Part shown: positions 35,404-43,238 of the stretch, piece by piece
Position numbering within the stretch: the first letter of the stretch is position 1
Layout of the letters: each line of letters begins with the position of its first letter
NCBI GenBank assembly: GCA_964456515.1
Contig: CAYVZP010000003.1
Span: 1-55,582, forward strand
Source of the DNA: Azoamicus sp964456515
GTDB lineage: Bacteria; Pseudomonadota; Gammaproteobacteria; UBA6186; Azoamicaceae
Reading direction: 5' to 3'
DNA length: 55,582 nucleotides
Program-made: the position numbers and the translations under genes
Notes under the pieces: generated by a model
Told to the model about the DNA's origin: nothing
The model's input: only the letters and a program-made list of their open reading frames with translations
The model's database searches: none

Positions 35404-35409
35404 AAAATC

Positions 35410-36219
35410 ATGCTATTGAAACGTATTATTTTTTTTTTAATTTTATGTATATTTATATTTAAATGTACTGTGTTATTATCATGTGACAGAAATGTGAATA
35501 ACATAGACTTATTAAGCAAATCTGATTTTTTTTATAAATCAGATTTGCTTAATAAGAATAATATATATTGTTATAATGAGAATGTTTTTAAATTACCAGA
35601 TTTCATGGACATGGCAAGGGAAATGTCATGGGAATCATTGGCTGATATTATAGTAAATGAGAAATATGAAATTTATTTTTGTAGTAAAGATGATCTTGCT
35701 TTTCATGTAGGTTATAATTTTGCAGTATTTGATTTAAAGTATAAGAGTATGTATATTAAAAATCATGTATTTTTAAAAAAAAGAATTATAAAAGATGTTA
35801 TCACAGAAACAAAAAATCCTTTTATGAATGATGAGGTTTTAAAGTATTGGTCTAAGTTTTATTTTAATAATTATAAAAAAGATGAGTCGCTTGCGTCTGA
35901 TATACCTATACTTGAAAATTCAATGATAAATATTATTAGTGGTGTTAAAGAACGTGTTGCGTGTTGTGATGATATATATATGAATTATCCTACTAGATAT
36001 TTGACATTATATGATTTGTGTAGTGTAAAAAAAGGTGATGATATAAAAGAGGTAGAGAGTTTGTTAGGTAATCCGGATTTTATTATTAACACAAAAACAT
36101 TTATATCTTATTGTTATTATTATTATCTTAAGGTGGAGGACAAACCTGTGATATTGAGACGATTGATTATTGATTTTAATGATAATAAAATTATTATTAA
36201 TATTAATTATATATTTTAA
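35410..36219 (+). CDS. BamE/SmpA-like lipoprotein with N-terminal extension
   Basis: The C-terminal 70 residues (LYDLCSVKKGDDIKEVESLLGNPD, then a YCYYYYLKV strand and LIIDFNDNKI) have the pattern of BamE/SmpA: a helix-helix start followed by G-x-P and a three-stranded sheet. BamE is part of the outer-membrane beta-barrel assembly machine. The N-terminus is a signal peptide ending in a possible lipobox LLSC (cysteine 25). Between them lie about 170 residues I do not recognise (including LPDFMDMAREMSWESLADIIV), far more than the roughly 110 total residues of E. coli BamE. It lies two bases before smpB. A perfect inverted repeat lies in codons 33-49. Confidence 0.6.
   Translation: MLLKRIIFFLILCIFIFKCTVLLSCDRNVNNIDLLSKSDFFYKSDLLNKNNIYCYNENVFKLPDFMDMAREMSWESLADIIVNEKYEIYFCSKDDLAFHVGYNFAVFDLKYKSMYIKNHVFLKKRIIKDVITETKNPFMNDEVLKYWSKFYFNNYKKDESLASDIPILENSMINIISGVKERVACCDDIYMNYPTRYLTLYDLCSVKKGDDIKEVESLLGNPDFIINTKTFISYCYYYYLKVEDKPVILRRLIIDFNDNKIIININYIF
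35508..35556 (+). repeat. perfect 21-bp inverted repeat inside a coding region
   Basis: The arm 35508-35528 (beginning CTTATTAAGCAAATC) is exactly complementary to 35536-35556, with a seven-base T-rich loop (TTTTTAT). It is read as DLLSKSDFFYKSDLLNK within the BamE-like protein, close to its N-terminus. A perfect stem of this length is far beyond chance at this base composition. Confidence 0.95.
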
Positions 36220-36221
36220 TT

Positions 36222-36671
36222 ATGATTGTTGTTAGTGATGTATTCAAGAAAGTTTTATTTAATTATGTAATAAAAGAAAAATTTGAATGTGGTATTGTTT
36301 TATATGGGTGGGAGATTAAATCTATTAGGTTGAATGGGTTAAATGTTATTGGTAGTTATGTATCTTTTAAAAATAATGAATTATTTCTTATATCATCATG
36401 TATTAGTTATCTTGCATCTAATTTAATAGATAATAAACAAATTGAATATAGAAATAGAAAATTATTACTTACGTCAAGAGAGTTAAGGTATTTATATGGT
36501 GTTTTGAAAATTAAAACATATACTTTGATTCCATCTAAAGTGTATTTTAAAACAGCGTATGTTAAAATTCAAGTATGTTTATGTGTTGGTAAAAAAAAAC
36601 ATGATAAAAGAGTAAGTATAAGAAATAAAGAATTTGTTAAAGAAAATAAAATAATTAAAACTTTATTTTAA
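36222..36671 (+). CDS. smpB: tmRNA-binding protein SmpB
   Basis: Binds tmRNA and directs rescue of stalled ribosomes. Its 149 residues match the family (about 160). Conserved features include GWEIKSIRLNGLNVIGSYV (residues 27-45), RNRKLLLTSREL and KKKHDKRVSIRNKEF, with the basic C-terminal tail. The tmRNA gene (ssrA) is not in this window. The stop overlaps the tatB stop by three bases on the opposite strand. Confidence 0.95.
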   Translation: MIVVSDVFKKVLFNYVIKEKFECGIVLYGWEIKSIRLNGLNVIGSYVSFKNNELFLISSCISYLASNLIDNKQIEYRNRKLLLTSRELRYLYGVLKIKTYTLIPSKVYFKTAYVKIQVCLCVGKKKHDKRVSIRNKEFVKENKIIKTLF

Positions 36672-36835
36672 TTATTTTTATTTATTATTTTTAATATATT
36701 TATTTTTATTAAATTAAAATATTTGTTTAAATTTGTTATTAAATTAATAATATTATTTATTAATATTTTAATATCTTTGGGCTTTAACAGTGTAATAGAT
36801 AATATGATAATAATAACAATTTCCCACAGTCCCAT
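36668..36835 (-). CDS. tatB: twin-arginine translocase subunit TatB (very short)
   Basis: A 55-residue frame beginning MGLWEIVIIIILSITLLKPKD. One N-terminal hydrophobic helix starts with a conserved glutamate and ends with KPKDIKILINN, which corresponds to the TatB hinge and amphipathic helix (E. coli: E...GPQRLPVAVK). It begins three bases after the tatA stop, in the usual tatA-tatB order. E. coli TatB has 171 residues; the disordered tail is gone here. TatB with TatC recognises RR signals such as that of NosZ. A spurious frame on the opposite strand covers part of it. Confidence 0.78.
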   Translation of the reverse strand: MGLWEIVIIIILSITLLKPKDIKILINNIINLITNLNKYFNLIKINILKIINKNN

Positions 36836-36838
36836 ATA

Positions 36839-37021
36839 TTATTTATCATCTTTATTTGTTTTGTCTTTATGGTCGTCTATTTGTTGTATTCCTTTTCTAA
36901 AACTTTTAAACGCATGACCTAAATCTTCACCAATTGTTCGTATTTTTTTGGTTCCAAATAATAATATTATTATTAAAAATATAAGCAGTAAAGACATAGG
37001 ACTAATTCCACTAAAACCCAT
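36839..37021 (-). CDS. tatA: twin-arginine translocase subunit TatA
   Basis: Pore-forming component that carries folded proteins across the inner membrane. The 60 residues show a short periplasmic start, one hydrophobic helix and the hinge FGTKKIRTIGEDLGHAFKSFRKGI, a classic TatA amphipathic helix, then an acidic/lysine tail. TatC is not in this window. NosZ carries a twin-arginine signal and is the obvious substrate here. Confidence 0.92.
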   Translation of the reverse strand: MGFSGISPMSLLLIFLIIILLFGTKKIRTIGEDLGHAFKSFRKGIQQIDDHKDKTNKDDK

Positions 37022-37146
37022 AATTATTCTCCATTTTTTTTAAGAATTATATTATAAATTTTAAAAAAATAATATATATTGTTAAAATATTAATATGATA
37101 GTAAAATGGTGTAAATTGTATTTATTTAAATTCATTGGTTTGTTTT

Positions 37147-37979
37147 ATGATTAATATAAATAAATTTTTTAAAATTATTTTAATTATTTTATATATATTT
37201 TATTCAATATTTGTTTATTCGGATGATTATAATAACCAAATTAAATTAAATAAATTATCTTATGCTCTTGCTGTTATAAAAGCTGCACCAGCTGTTGTTA
37301 GTATACAAACAACACAAGATATTCCATTAAATATACATCCGATGTTTAATGATCCTATATTTAAATTTTTTTTTAATAATCCAGATAAGAGTAAAGAAAA
37401 ATTATTACCAAATAAAAAACAAATTCAACAAGGATTAGGGTCTGGTGTAATTGTTGATAATAGAGGTTATGTTTTAACTAATAATCATGTTATTAAAGAT
37501 GCTAATTCAGTTATTATTAGATGTTCTAATGGTTTAACAAGTGAGGTGGAGGTAATTGGAAGTGATCCTAGAACTGATTTAGCTATTTTAAAAATTAAAG
37601 ATATCAGTGTTCTTTATGGGTTGCCTGTTATAAGTCTTGGTAGTTATGAAGCGTTGTGTGTTGGTGATGTTGTTTTAGCTATAGGTAATCCATTTGGTTT
37701 TGATAATACTGTAACACAAGGTATAATTAGTGGGTTGGGGTCGCTTAGCGCTAGATCTGGTGAACAACAAGTATCATTAGGTTGGTGGTTGGATAATTTA
37801 ATTCAAACTGATGCTGCTATTAATCCTGGTAATTCAGGTGGTGCTTTAATTGATGTTTATGGTAATTTGGTAGGTATTAATATAGCTATAATTTCAAAAT
37901 CTGGTGGTAGTCAAGGAATAGGTTTTGCTGTTCCAATAAGTTTGGCTAAAAGTATAATGGATCAATTAATTGATGTTGG
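37147..37979 (+). CDS. periplasmic serine protease, DegP/DegQ type (interrupted by gap)
   Basis: HtrA-family protease/chaperone of the periplasm. From ATG 37147 there is a signal peptide (ending near VYSDD), then the trypsin-like domain with the catalytic triad: His in TNNHVIKDA, Asp in DPRTDLAIL and Ser in NPGNSGGAL, plus the LGSGVIVDNRGYVLTNNHV and AIGNPFGFDNTVTQGIISG segments. The reading frame is cut after about 277 codons by 100 N, so the PDZ domains are unseen. The extended Q-linker region near the N-terminus (NKKQIQQG) fits DegP/DegQ/MucD. The exact paralogue cannot be decided. Confidence 0.88.
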
Positions 37980-38079
37980 NNNNNNNNNNNNNNNNNNNNN
38001 NNNNNNNNNNNNNNNNNNNNNNNNNNNNNNNNNNNNNNNNNNNNNNNNNNNNNNNNNNNNNNNNNNNNNNNNNNNNNNN
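37980..38079. other. assembly gap (100 N)
   Basis: Exactly 100 unknown bases, most likely a placeholder of arbitrary length joining two contigs. A full DegP-type protein would need roughly 450-600 more bases for one or two PDZ domains, so the true gap is probably larger than shown. Confidence 0.97.
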
Positions 38080-38139
38080 AGACATTTTTGTATTTTTTTT
38101 TATTCTGTTTCATCAGGTAAATCCCCTAAAGGATATTAA
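38080..38139 (+). CDS. possible C-terminal remnant of the DegP/DegQ-type protease
   Basis: Directly after the gap one frame reads RHFCIFFYSVSSGKSPKGY and stops at 38137-38139. A hydrophobic strand followed by a turn is compatible with the end of a PDZ domain, but 19 residues are too few to prove it. Another frame stays open to 38194. The 144 bases from here to the peroxiredoxin start are otherwise AT-rich without a gene. Confidence 0.3.
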   Translation, partial: RHFCIFFYSVSSGKSPKGY

Positions 38140-38283
38140 TGTTTTTATATTTATAAAGACATATTATATTTTTATTATGTATATAATATTATAATTTTCA
38201 TAATATAATAGTTTTTCTTTTATTTTCATATTATACTAATATTTAATTTAATATTTATATTTAGATTAGAAAAAGGTATTGAT

Positions 38284-38889
38284 ATGCAAAATTTGGTAGG
38301 AAAAAAAGCGATTGATTTTACATCATCAGCTGTTTTAAGTAATGGTTCTATAGTTAAAGACTTTAATTTATATAATTGTATTAATAAAAAATATGGATTG
38401 TTATTTTTTTATCCTATGGATTTTACATTTGTTTGTCCATCTGAATTAATAGCTATTAATAATAGAATAGATGAATTTAAAAAAAGAAATGTTGAGGTTT
38501 TAGGAATTTCAATTGATTCTCATTTTGTTCATAATGCTTGGAGAAATACTGATATTAAATTAGGTGGTATAGGTAATATATCATATACATTAATTTCTGA
38601 TGTTAAGAAAACTATTATAAAAGATTATGGTGTTGAGGATGATGTGACGGGCGTTGCTTATAGAGGATCGTTTATTATAGATAAAGACAAAATTATAAGA
38701 GCGCAACATATTAATGATTTTCCAATAGGTAGAAACATTGATGAATATATTAGATTATTTGATGCTTTGTTATTTCATTTTAAGTATGGAGAAGTTTGCC
38801 AGGCTGGCTGGAATAAGGGTGATAGAGGTATAGAAACCTCCTCAAAAGGTGTTAGTAATTTTTTATCGTCTAATTCTGAGAAATTATAA
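38284..38889 (+). CDS. typical 2-Cys peroxiredoxin (AhpC/Prx1 type)
   Basis: Reduces hydrogen peroxide, organic peroxides and possibly peroxynitrite, which matters in a cell making NO. Its 201 residues have the peroxidatic cysteine C51 in FTFVCPSE and the resolving cysteine C172 in GEVCQAGW, with YPMDFTF and GVAYRGSFIIDKD typical of Prx1/AhpC. The AhpF or thioredoxin partner is not in this window. It is directly upstream of the cytochrome and nor genes. Confidence 0.94.
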   Translation: MQNLVGKKAIDFTSSAVLSNGSIVKDFNLYNCINKKYGLLFFYPMDFTFVCPSELIAINNRIDEFKKRNVEVLGISIDSHFVHNAWRNTDIKLGGIGNISYTLISDVKKTIIKDYGVEDDVTGVAYRGSFIIDKDKIIRAQHINDFPIGRNIDEYIRLFDALLFHFKYGEVCQAGWNKGDRGIETSSKGVSNFLSSNSEKL

Positions 38890-38911
38890 TTTTTTTTTTG
38901 GAGAAATTTTC

Positions 38912-39292
38912 ATGAATGTTATTAAATTTATTTGTGTTATTGTTTTTGTTGGTTTTTCATCAGTATTATTTGCTAGTTCTGGAAAAGATATTTTTGAACG
39001 TTATTGTATTGCATGTCATGCTCAATCAATGGCGCCTATGTTTGGGTCCCCTGCAGCGTATGATGTAGATGCATGGACTGATAGAAAAAATGATATTTTT
39101 GATAAAGCTGTTGACATGAATTCTGAGGTTGCGAATTTATCTGGTGGTGATAAAAATAACAAGATTATTGAATTGTTAGTGAAATCTGCTATAGAAGGTA
39201 CTGATAAAGGAATGCCTCCAATGGGAACATGTATGGATTGTTCTGATGATGATCTTAAGAATGCTATAGAACATATGAGTGCAGCAGCATAA
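38912..39292 (+). CDS. cytochrome c5-type monohaem electron carrier
   Basis: Small periplasmic cytochrome c. From ATG 38912, with GGAG eight bases upstream, it has 126 residues: a signal peptide ending near VLFASSG, one haem site CIACH in RYCIACHAQ, a region with GMPPMGTCMDC supplying the axial methionine, and the second cysteine pair CMDC that marks the c5 family. It sits just before norC, norB and nirK, so it is a likely electron donor to NirK or NosZ. A longer frame starting inside the peroxiredoxin gene is not credible. Confidence 0.9.
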   Translation: MNVIKFICVIVFVGFSSVLFASSGKDIFERYCIACHAQSMAPMFGSPAAYDVDAWTDRKNDIFDKAVDMNSEVANLSGGDKNNKIIELLVKSAIEGTDKGMPPMGTCMDCSDDDLKNAIEHMSAAA

Positions 39293-39360
39293 TTATTATT
39301 ATTTTTTTTTGATTAAATTTGCTTGTGTATTTAAGTTAATTTTTGTTTTATATTTGCATT

Positions 39361-40062
39361 ATGTTATCTAAATCTGATTCATTAAAAATATTTATAGTTG
39401 TTACTGTTACAGCAGTTGTTGTTTTTTTATTCTTAAGTTATGACACGTTAAAAAAAATACCAGAGCAAACTAATCAGCAAAATTTAACAGAAAGTGTTAT
39501 AAGAGGTAAGAATATTTGGGAAAGTAATAATTGTATGGGGTGTCATACAGTGCTTGGTGAAGGCGCTTATTATGCTCCTGAGTTAACTAAGGTTTATGTA
39601 AGACGTAGTGAAGATTTTATTAAACTTTTATTAAAAGATCCTTTAGCTATGTATCCTGGAAAAAGAAAAATGGTAAAGTATGATCTTTCTGATGCCGAAA
39701 TTGATGATTTAATAAATTTTTTAAAATGGTGTGGTGAAATGGATTTAAATGGTTATCCTGCAGAACCATTTTTAAAAAAATATACTGCTGCTGGTGTAGT
39801 TACAACATCATCAGAGGTTAATGGAAAAAAACCTGAAATTTTCGATAAATTATGTTTAACGTGTCATGTGTTTCATGGAAAAGGTAATGGAATTGAAGGT
39901 GCTCCGGTTTTGGATAAAATAGGTGATGTAAGAGATAAAGCTTTTTTAGACCAATGGTTAAGAGATCCTATGTCAATAAAAGCTAATTCATTAATGCCAA
40001 AATTTCCATTATCAGATGAAACGCTTGATGAGTTAGTTACATTTTTATCTATTCAAAAATAA
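39361..40062 (+). CDS. norC: nitric oxide reductase subunit C with a second cytochrome c domain
   Basis: Electron-entry subunit of the cytochrome c-type NO reductase. From ATG 39361 it has 233 residues: an N-terminal membrane anchor (about 9-27), a NorC domain with haem site C58-MG-C61-H62 in the family context NNCMGCHTVLGEGAYYAPEL, then a second cytochrome c domain with C165-LT-C168-H169 (LCLTCHVFHGKGNG). Standard NorC has about 150 residues and one haem. The second domain resembles a soluble class I cytochrome. It is directly upstream of norB, as usual for norCB. Confidence 0.93.
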   Translation: MLSKSDSLKIFIVVTVTAVVVFLFLSYDTLKKIPEQTNQQNLTESVIRGKNIWESNNCMGCHTVLGEGAYYAPELTKVYVRRSEDFIKLLLKDPLAMYPGKRKMVKYDLSDAEIDDLINFLKWCGEMDLNGYPAEPFLKKYTAAGVVTTSSEVNGKKPEIFDKLCLTCHVFHGKGNGIEGAPVLDKIGDVRDKAFLDQWLRDPMSIKANSLMPKFPLSDETLDELVTFLSIQK

Positions 40063-40084
40063 ATTTTCATTATTGGAGTTGTGT

Positions 40085-41425
40085 ATGAAATTTAAATCTC
40101 AGCAAGTATCATATTATTTTTTTGCGGCAGCATTATTATTATTATCATTGCAAATGATTTATGGTATAATAATGGCTTTTGCGCATATTGGTTATGATGT
40201 TTTGCATGAAATAATTCCGTTTAATGTTGCTAGAGCCACTCATAATAATTTATTGCTTGTATGGTTATTATGTGGTTTTATGGGTGCAACATATTATGTT
40301 ATTCCTGAAGAAGTTGATAGAGAATTAGTCTCATTACCTTTAGCTTTTGTTCAATTAATTGCTTTCGTTATTGTTAGTGTTATAGCTGTAATTGGTTTTC
40401 ATTTTAATTGGTGGGAAGGTAGAAAGTTTTTAGAAATTCCTAGAGCATTAGATTATCTTGTTGTGGTAGATGTATTATTGTTTTTAGGTATTGTTGGGTT
40501 AACTATTTTAAAAGCAAAAAGAAGAACAACAACAAGTTTGATTTTATTTTTTGGTTTATTAGCTACTGCATTGTTATATTTACCTGGAATGATAGATACA
40601 ACTAATCAGGCTAATGATTCATTTTGGAGATGGTGGGTTGTGCATCTTTGGGTTGAAGGTGTTTGGGAGTTGATTCTTGGATCGTTATTGGCATTTTTAT
40701 TAATTAAGTTAACTGGTGTTGATAGAGAGTTTTTGGAAAAATGGTTATTTATAATAATAGGTTTGACATTTTTGAGCGGTGTTTTAGGAACAGGTCATCA
40801 TTATTATTGGATTGGAGCGCCTCAATATTGGTTATTTGTTGGTGGTTTTTTTAGCGCATTAGAACCATTGGCTTTTTTAGGTATAACTATTTATTCTTTT
40901 TATGTTTTTAGTAAAAGAGTTATTGATCATCCAAATAAAATTGCTATAACATGGACATTAGGATGTGCTGTAATGTCATTTGCTGGTGCTGGTTTTTTAG
41001 GTTTTGTTCATACATTACCAGGTGTTAATATATATACACATGGAACGCTTGTTACCGCCATGCATGGCCATTTATCATTTTGGGGTGCATATGCTATGAT
41101 AGTTTTTTCTATGATATGTTATGCTATGCCAATTCTTACTGGAAATAAAGTTATTTATACACATAAAACATCTAAGTATGCGTTTTGGGCTGCAAACCTT
41201 GGTATGCTTGGTATGGTTTTTTGTTTTGCTGTTTCTGGTATTGTTCAGGTTTATTTGGAAAGAATGTTAGATTTAGATTTTTTTGTTGTTAGAGATGAGT
41301 TAACATTTTTTTTCATATGTTTGATTTGTTTTGCATGTTTATTTATTAGTGGAATTTTTTCATTTATTTATGTATTCATTAAATCAGGATTACCTAAAAC
41401 TATTAAATTTATTGAAAAAATATAG
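40085..41425 (+). CDS. norB: nitric oxide reductase catalytic subunit NorB
   Basis: Membrane enzyme reducing 2 NO to N2O at a haem b3/non-haem iron centre. From ATG 40085 (GGAG six bases upstream) it has 446 residues and about 12 membrane helices. Ligands visible: H53 (haem b, ATHNNLLLVW), H187 and E191 (HLWVEGVWE) and H238/H239 (GTGHHYYWIG) for FeB, H327 for haem b3 and H329 for haem b (AMHGHLSFWGAY). Short N-terminus without quinol-oxidase fusion fits cNor rather than qNor, in agreement with norC beside it. Confidence 0.97.
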   Translation: MKFKSQQVSYYFFAAALLLLSLQMIYGIIMAFAHIGYDVLHEIIPFNVARATHNNLLLVWLLCGFMGATYYVIPEEVDRELVSLPLAFVQLIAFVIVSVIAVIGFHFNWWEGRKFLEIPRALDYLVVVDVLLFLGIVGLTILKAKRRTTTSLILFFGLLATALLYLPGMIDTTNQANDSFWRWWVVHLWVEGVWELILGSLLAFLLIKLTGVDREFLEKWLFIIIGLTFLSGVLGTGHHYYWIGAPQYWLFVGGFFSALEPLAFLGITIYSFYVFSKRVIDHPNKIAITWTLGCAVMSFAGAGFLGFVHTLPGVNIYTHGTLVTAMHGHLSFWGAYAMIVFSMICYAMPILTGNKVIYTHKTSKYAFWAANLGMLGMVFCFAVSGIVQVYLERMLDLDFFVVRDELTFFFICLICFACLFISGIFSFIYVFIKSGLPKTIKFIEKI

Positions 41426-41434
41426 GAAATTATA

Positions 41435-42436
41435 ATGAAACAAATTAGTAATTTTTTTTTAAAAAGTTGTTTGATTGTTATATTTGCATTTATGATTGAC
41501 GGCGTTTGTGCTAAAGAATTGCCTAAAGTTGAAGGGAATACATCCTTTGCACCTGATGTTCCATCACCAATTACACGAAATCATCCTGCTTATGTTGTTG
41601 TTCATTTTGAGTGTGTTGAATTAGTTAAAGAGCTGGATAATGGTGTTAAATATCATTTTTGGACATTTGATGGTACATCTCCAGGTAAAATGGTTAGAGT
41701 AAAACAAGGTGATACTGTTGAATTTAATTTACATAATCATAAAGATAATAAAATGCCTCATAATATAGATATTCATGCTGTTACTGGCCCTGGTGGCGGT
41801 GCTGCAGTTACTAACACATCCCCTGGCAGAACATCTATTTTTTCTTTTAAAGCGTTATCTCCTGGTATTTTTATTTATCATTGTGCAACACCACCAGTGC
41901 CATTACATATAGCTAATGGTATGTATGGTTTGGTTTTAGTTGAACCTAAAAAAGGTTTGTCTAAAGCTGATAGAGAGTATTATATAGTTCAATCAGAGTT
42001 TTATACAGATAGCACTTTTGGTAAAAAGGGTATGCATAATTTTAGTCAGGAAAAAGCGTTAATGGAGTTTCCAGAGTATGTTGTTTTTAACGGTAGAGTT
42101 GGATCATTAACTGATAGTAATGCTTTAATAGCAAATGTTGGTGATAAAGTTAGACTGTTTGTTGGAAATGCTGGACCTAATTTAATTTCATCATTTCATA
42201 TTATAGGTCTTATTTTTGATAAAGTGTTTATGGAAGGCGCTTCGCTTGTTAATATTGATGTTCAAACAACTCTTATTCCTGCTGGTGGCGCAACCATGGT
42301 TGAGTTTGTGGCAAGAGTTCCAGGTAATTTTATTATAGTTGATCATGCAATATTTAGAGCTTTTAATAAAGGTTGTGTTGGTATATTAAAAATTATAGGA
42401 AAAGATAATCCTGAATTATTTGCTGAAAAGAAATAA
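41435..42436 (+). CDS. nirK: copper-containing nitrite reductase NirK
   Basis: Periplasmic trimeric enzyme reducing nitrite to NO. Its 333 residues start with a signal peptide ending near GVCAKE. Type 1 copper ligands: H109 (MPHNIDIH), C150, H158 and M163 (YHCATPPVPLHIANGMYG). Type 2 copper ligands: H114, H149 and H304 (VDHAIFRAFNKG). The active-site acid and base are D112 and H255 (SSFHIIG). AGGA overlapping the norB stop lies seven bases before the ATG. It directly follows norCB and precedes nirV, giving a compact nitrite-to-N2O module. Confidence 0.97.
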   Translation: MKQISNFFLKSCLIVIFAFMIDGVCAKELPKVEGNTSFAPDVPSPITRNHPAYVVVHFECVELVKELDNGVKYHFWTFDGTSPGKMVRVKQGDTVEFNLHNHKDNKMPHNIDIHAVTGPGGGAAVTNTSPGRTSIFSFKALSPGIFIYHCATPPVPLHIANGMYGLVLVEPKKGLSKADREYYIVQSEFYTDSTFGKKGMHNFSQEKALMEFPEYVVFNGRVGSLTDSNALIANVGDKVRLFVGNAGPNLISSFHIIGLIFDKVFMEGASLVNIDVQTTLIPAGGATMVEFVARVPGNFIIVDHAIFRAFNKGCVGILKIIGKDNPELFAEKK

Positions 42437-42449
42437 TTTTAAAATTGGC

Positions 42450-43238
42450 ATGTTTTTTCAGAAAATAATAATAATTTTTTTTATTTTTTTTATTGTATGT
42501 TTTGATAGTTTTGCAAAAGATAAAACTGATATGGTTTTGATACCATCTGGTAGTTATATTCCGTTATTTAAGTATGGAGATGATGTTCTTGATGATGAGA
42601 GTATTGATGTTGATTCATTTTATATTGATAAATATCCTGTAACTAATATAGATTTTTATTCTTTTGTAAAAAAGAAACCTGAATGGGATGGTAATAATTT
42701 TAAATTGATTTTTGCTGATAGGAATTATTTAAATCATTGGAAGAATATTGATTCTTTTGATGAGATAAATAATTATCCTGTGGTAAACGTGTCATGGTTT
42801 GCAGCAAATGAGTATTGTTTATATTTAGGTTCAAGATTACCTACATTGGATGAATGGGAATATGTTGCATCTTCTGGTAAAGAATTTCGTGTTGCAAAAG
42901 ATGATCCAAGTTATTTACATAATCTGTTAGATTGGTATATTAATTCTCAAAGCAGGGGTGTTATTTCTATTGATAAGATGACTGATAATTATTGGGGTGT
43001 TTTTGGCTTGCATGGTGTTGTATGGGAATGGGTAAGTGATTTTAATAGTGTTATTTTGCTTAATACTGATGCAGAAGGTGGTGGTTTAGAGGAAGTGTTA
43101 TATTGTGGTGCTACAGCAACCAATGCAGTTGATCCTGCTGATTATGCTGCATTTATGCGATTTGCTTTTAGAAATAGTTTAGAGGCAGATTATACTATTA
43201 ATACATTGGGGTTTAGATGTGTTAAAAACATTAAATAA
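42450..43238 (+). CDS. nirV: NirV-like protein, formylglycine-generating-enzyme fold
   Basis: Found beside nirK in many denitrifiers; the exact role is not settled. From ATG 42450 it has 262 residues: a signal peptide (ending near FDSFAKD), then the FGE-sulfatase fold (MVLIPSGSY, YIDKYPVTNIDFYSFV, PVVNVSWFAANEYCLYLGSRLPT, LDEWEYVA, GVVWEWVSDF, TLGFRCVK). The catalytic cysteine pair of true formylglycine-generating enzymes is not evident. An upstream TTG (42420) would overlap nirK. The end overlaps the Sco gene by 20 bases. Confidence 0.88.
   Translation: MFFQKIIIIFFIFFIVCFDSFAKDKTDMVLIPSGSYIPLFKYGDDVLDDESIDVDSFYIDKYPVTNIDFYSFVKKKPEWDGNNFKLIFADRNYLNHWKNIDSFDEINNYPVVNVSWFAANEYCLYLGSRLPTLDEWEYVASSGKEFRVAKDDPSYLHNLLDWYINSQSRGVISIDKMTDNYWGVFGLHGVVWEWVSDFNSVILLNTDAEGGGLEEVLYCGATATNAVDPADYAAFMRFAFRNSLEADYTINTLGFRCVKNIK

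Noticed and set aside
36723..36917. Plus-strand frame of 64 codons between smpB and tatA
   Set aside because: It is the complement of tatB and tatA, both of which have clear family signatures.
37135..38139. A single 334-codon protease frame reading through the N run
   Set aside because: The 100 N are probably a placeholder, so frame continuity across them is meaningless; I report the two sides separately.
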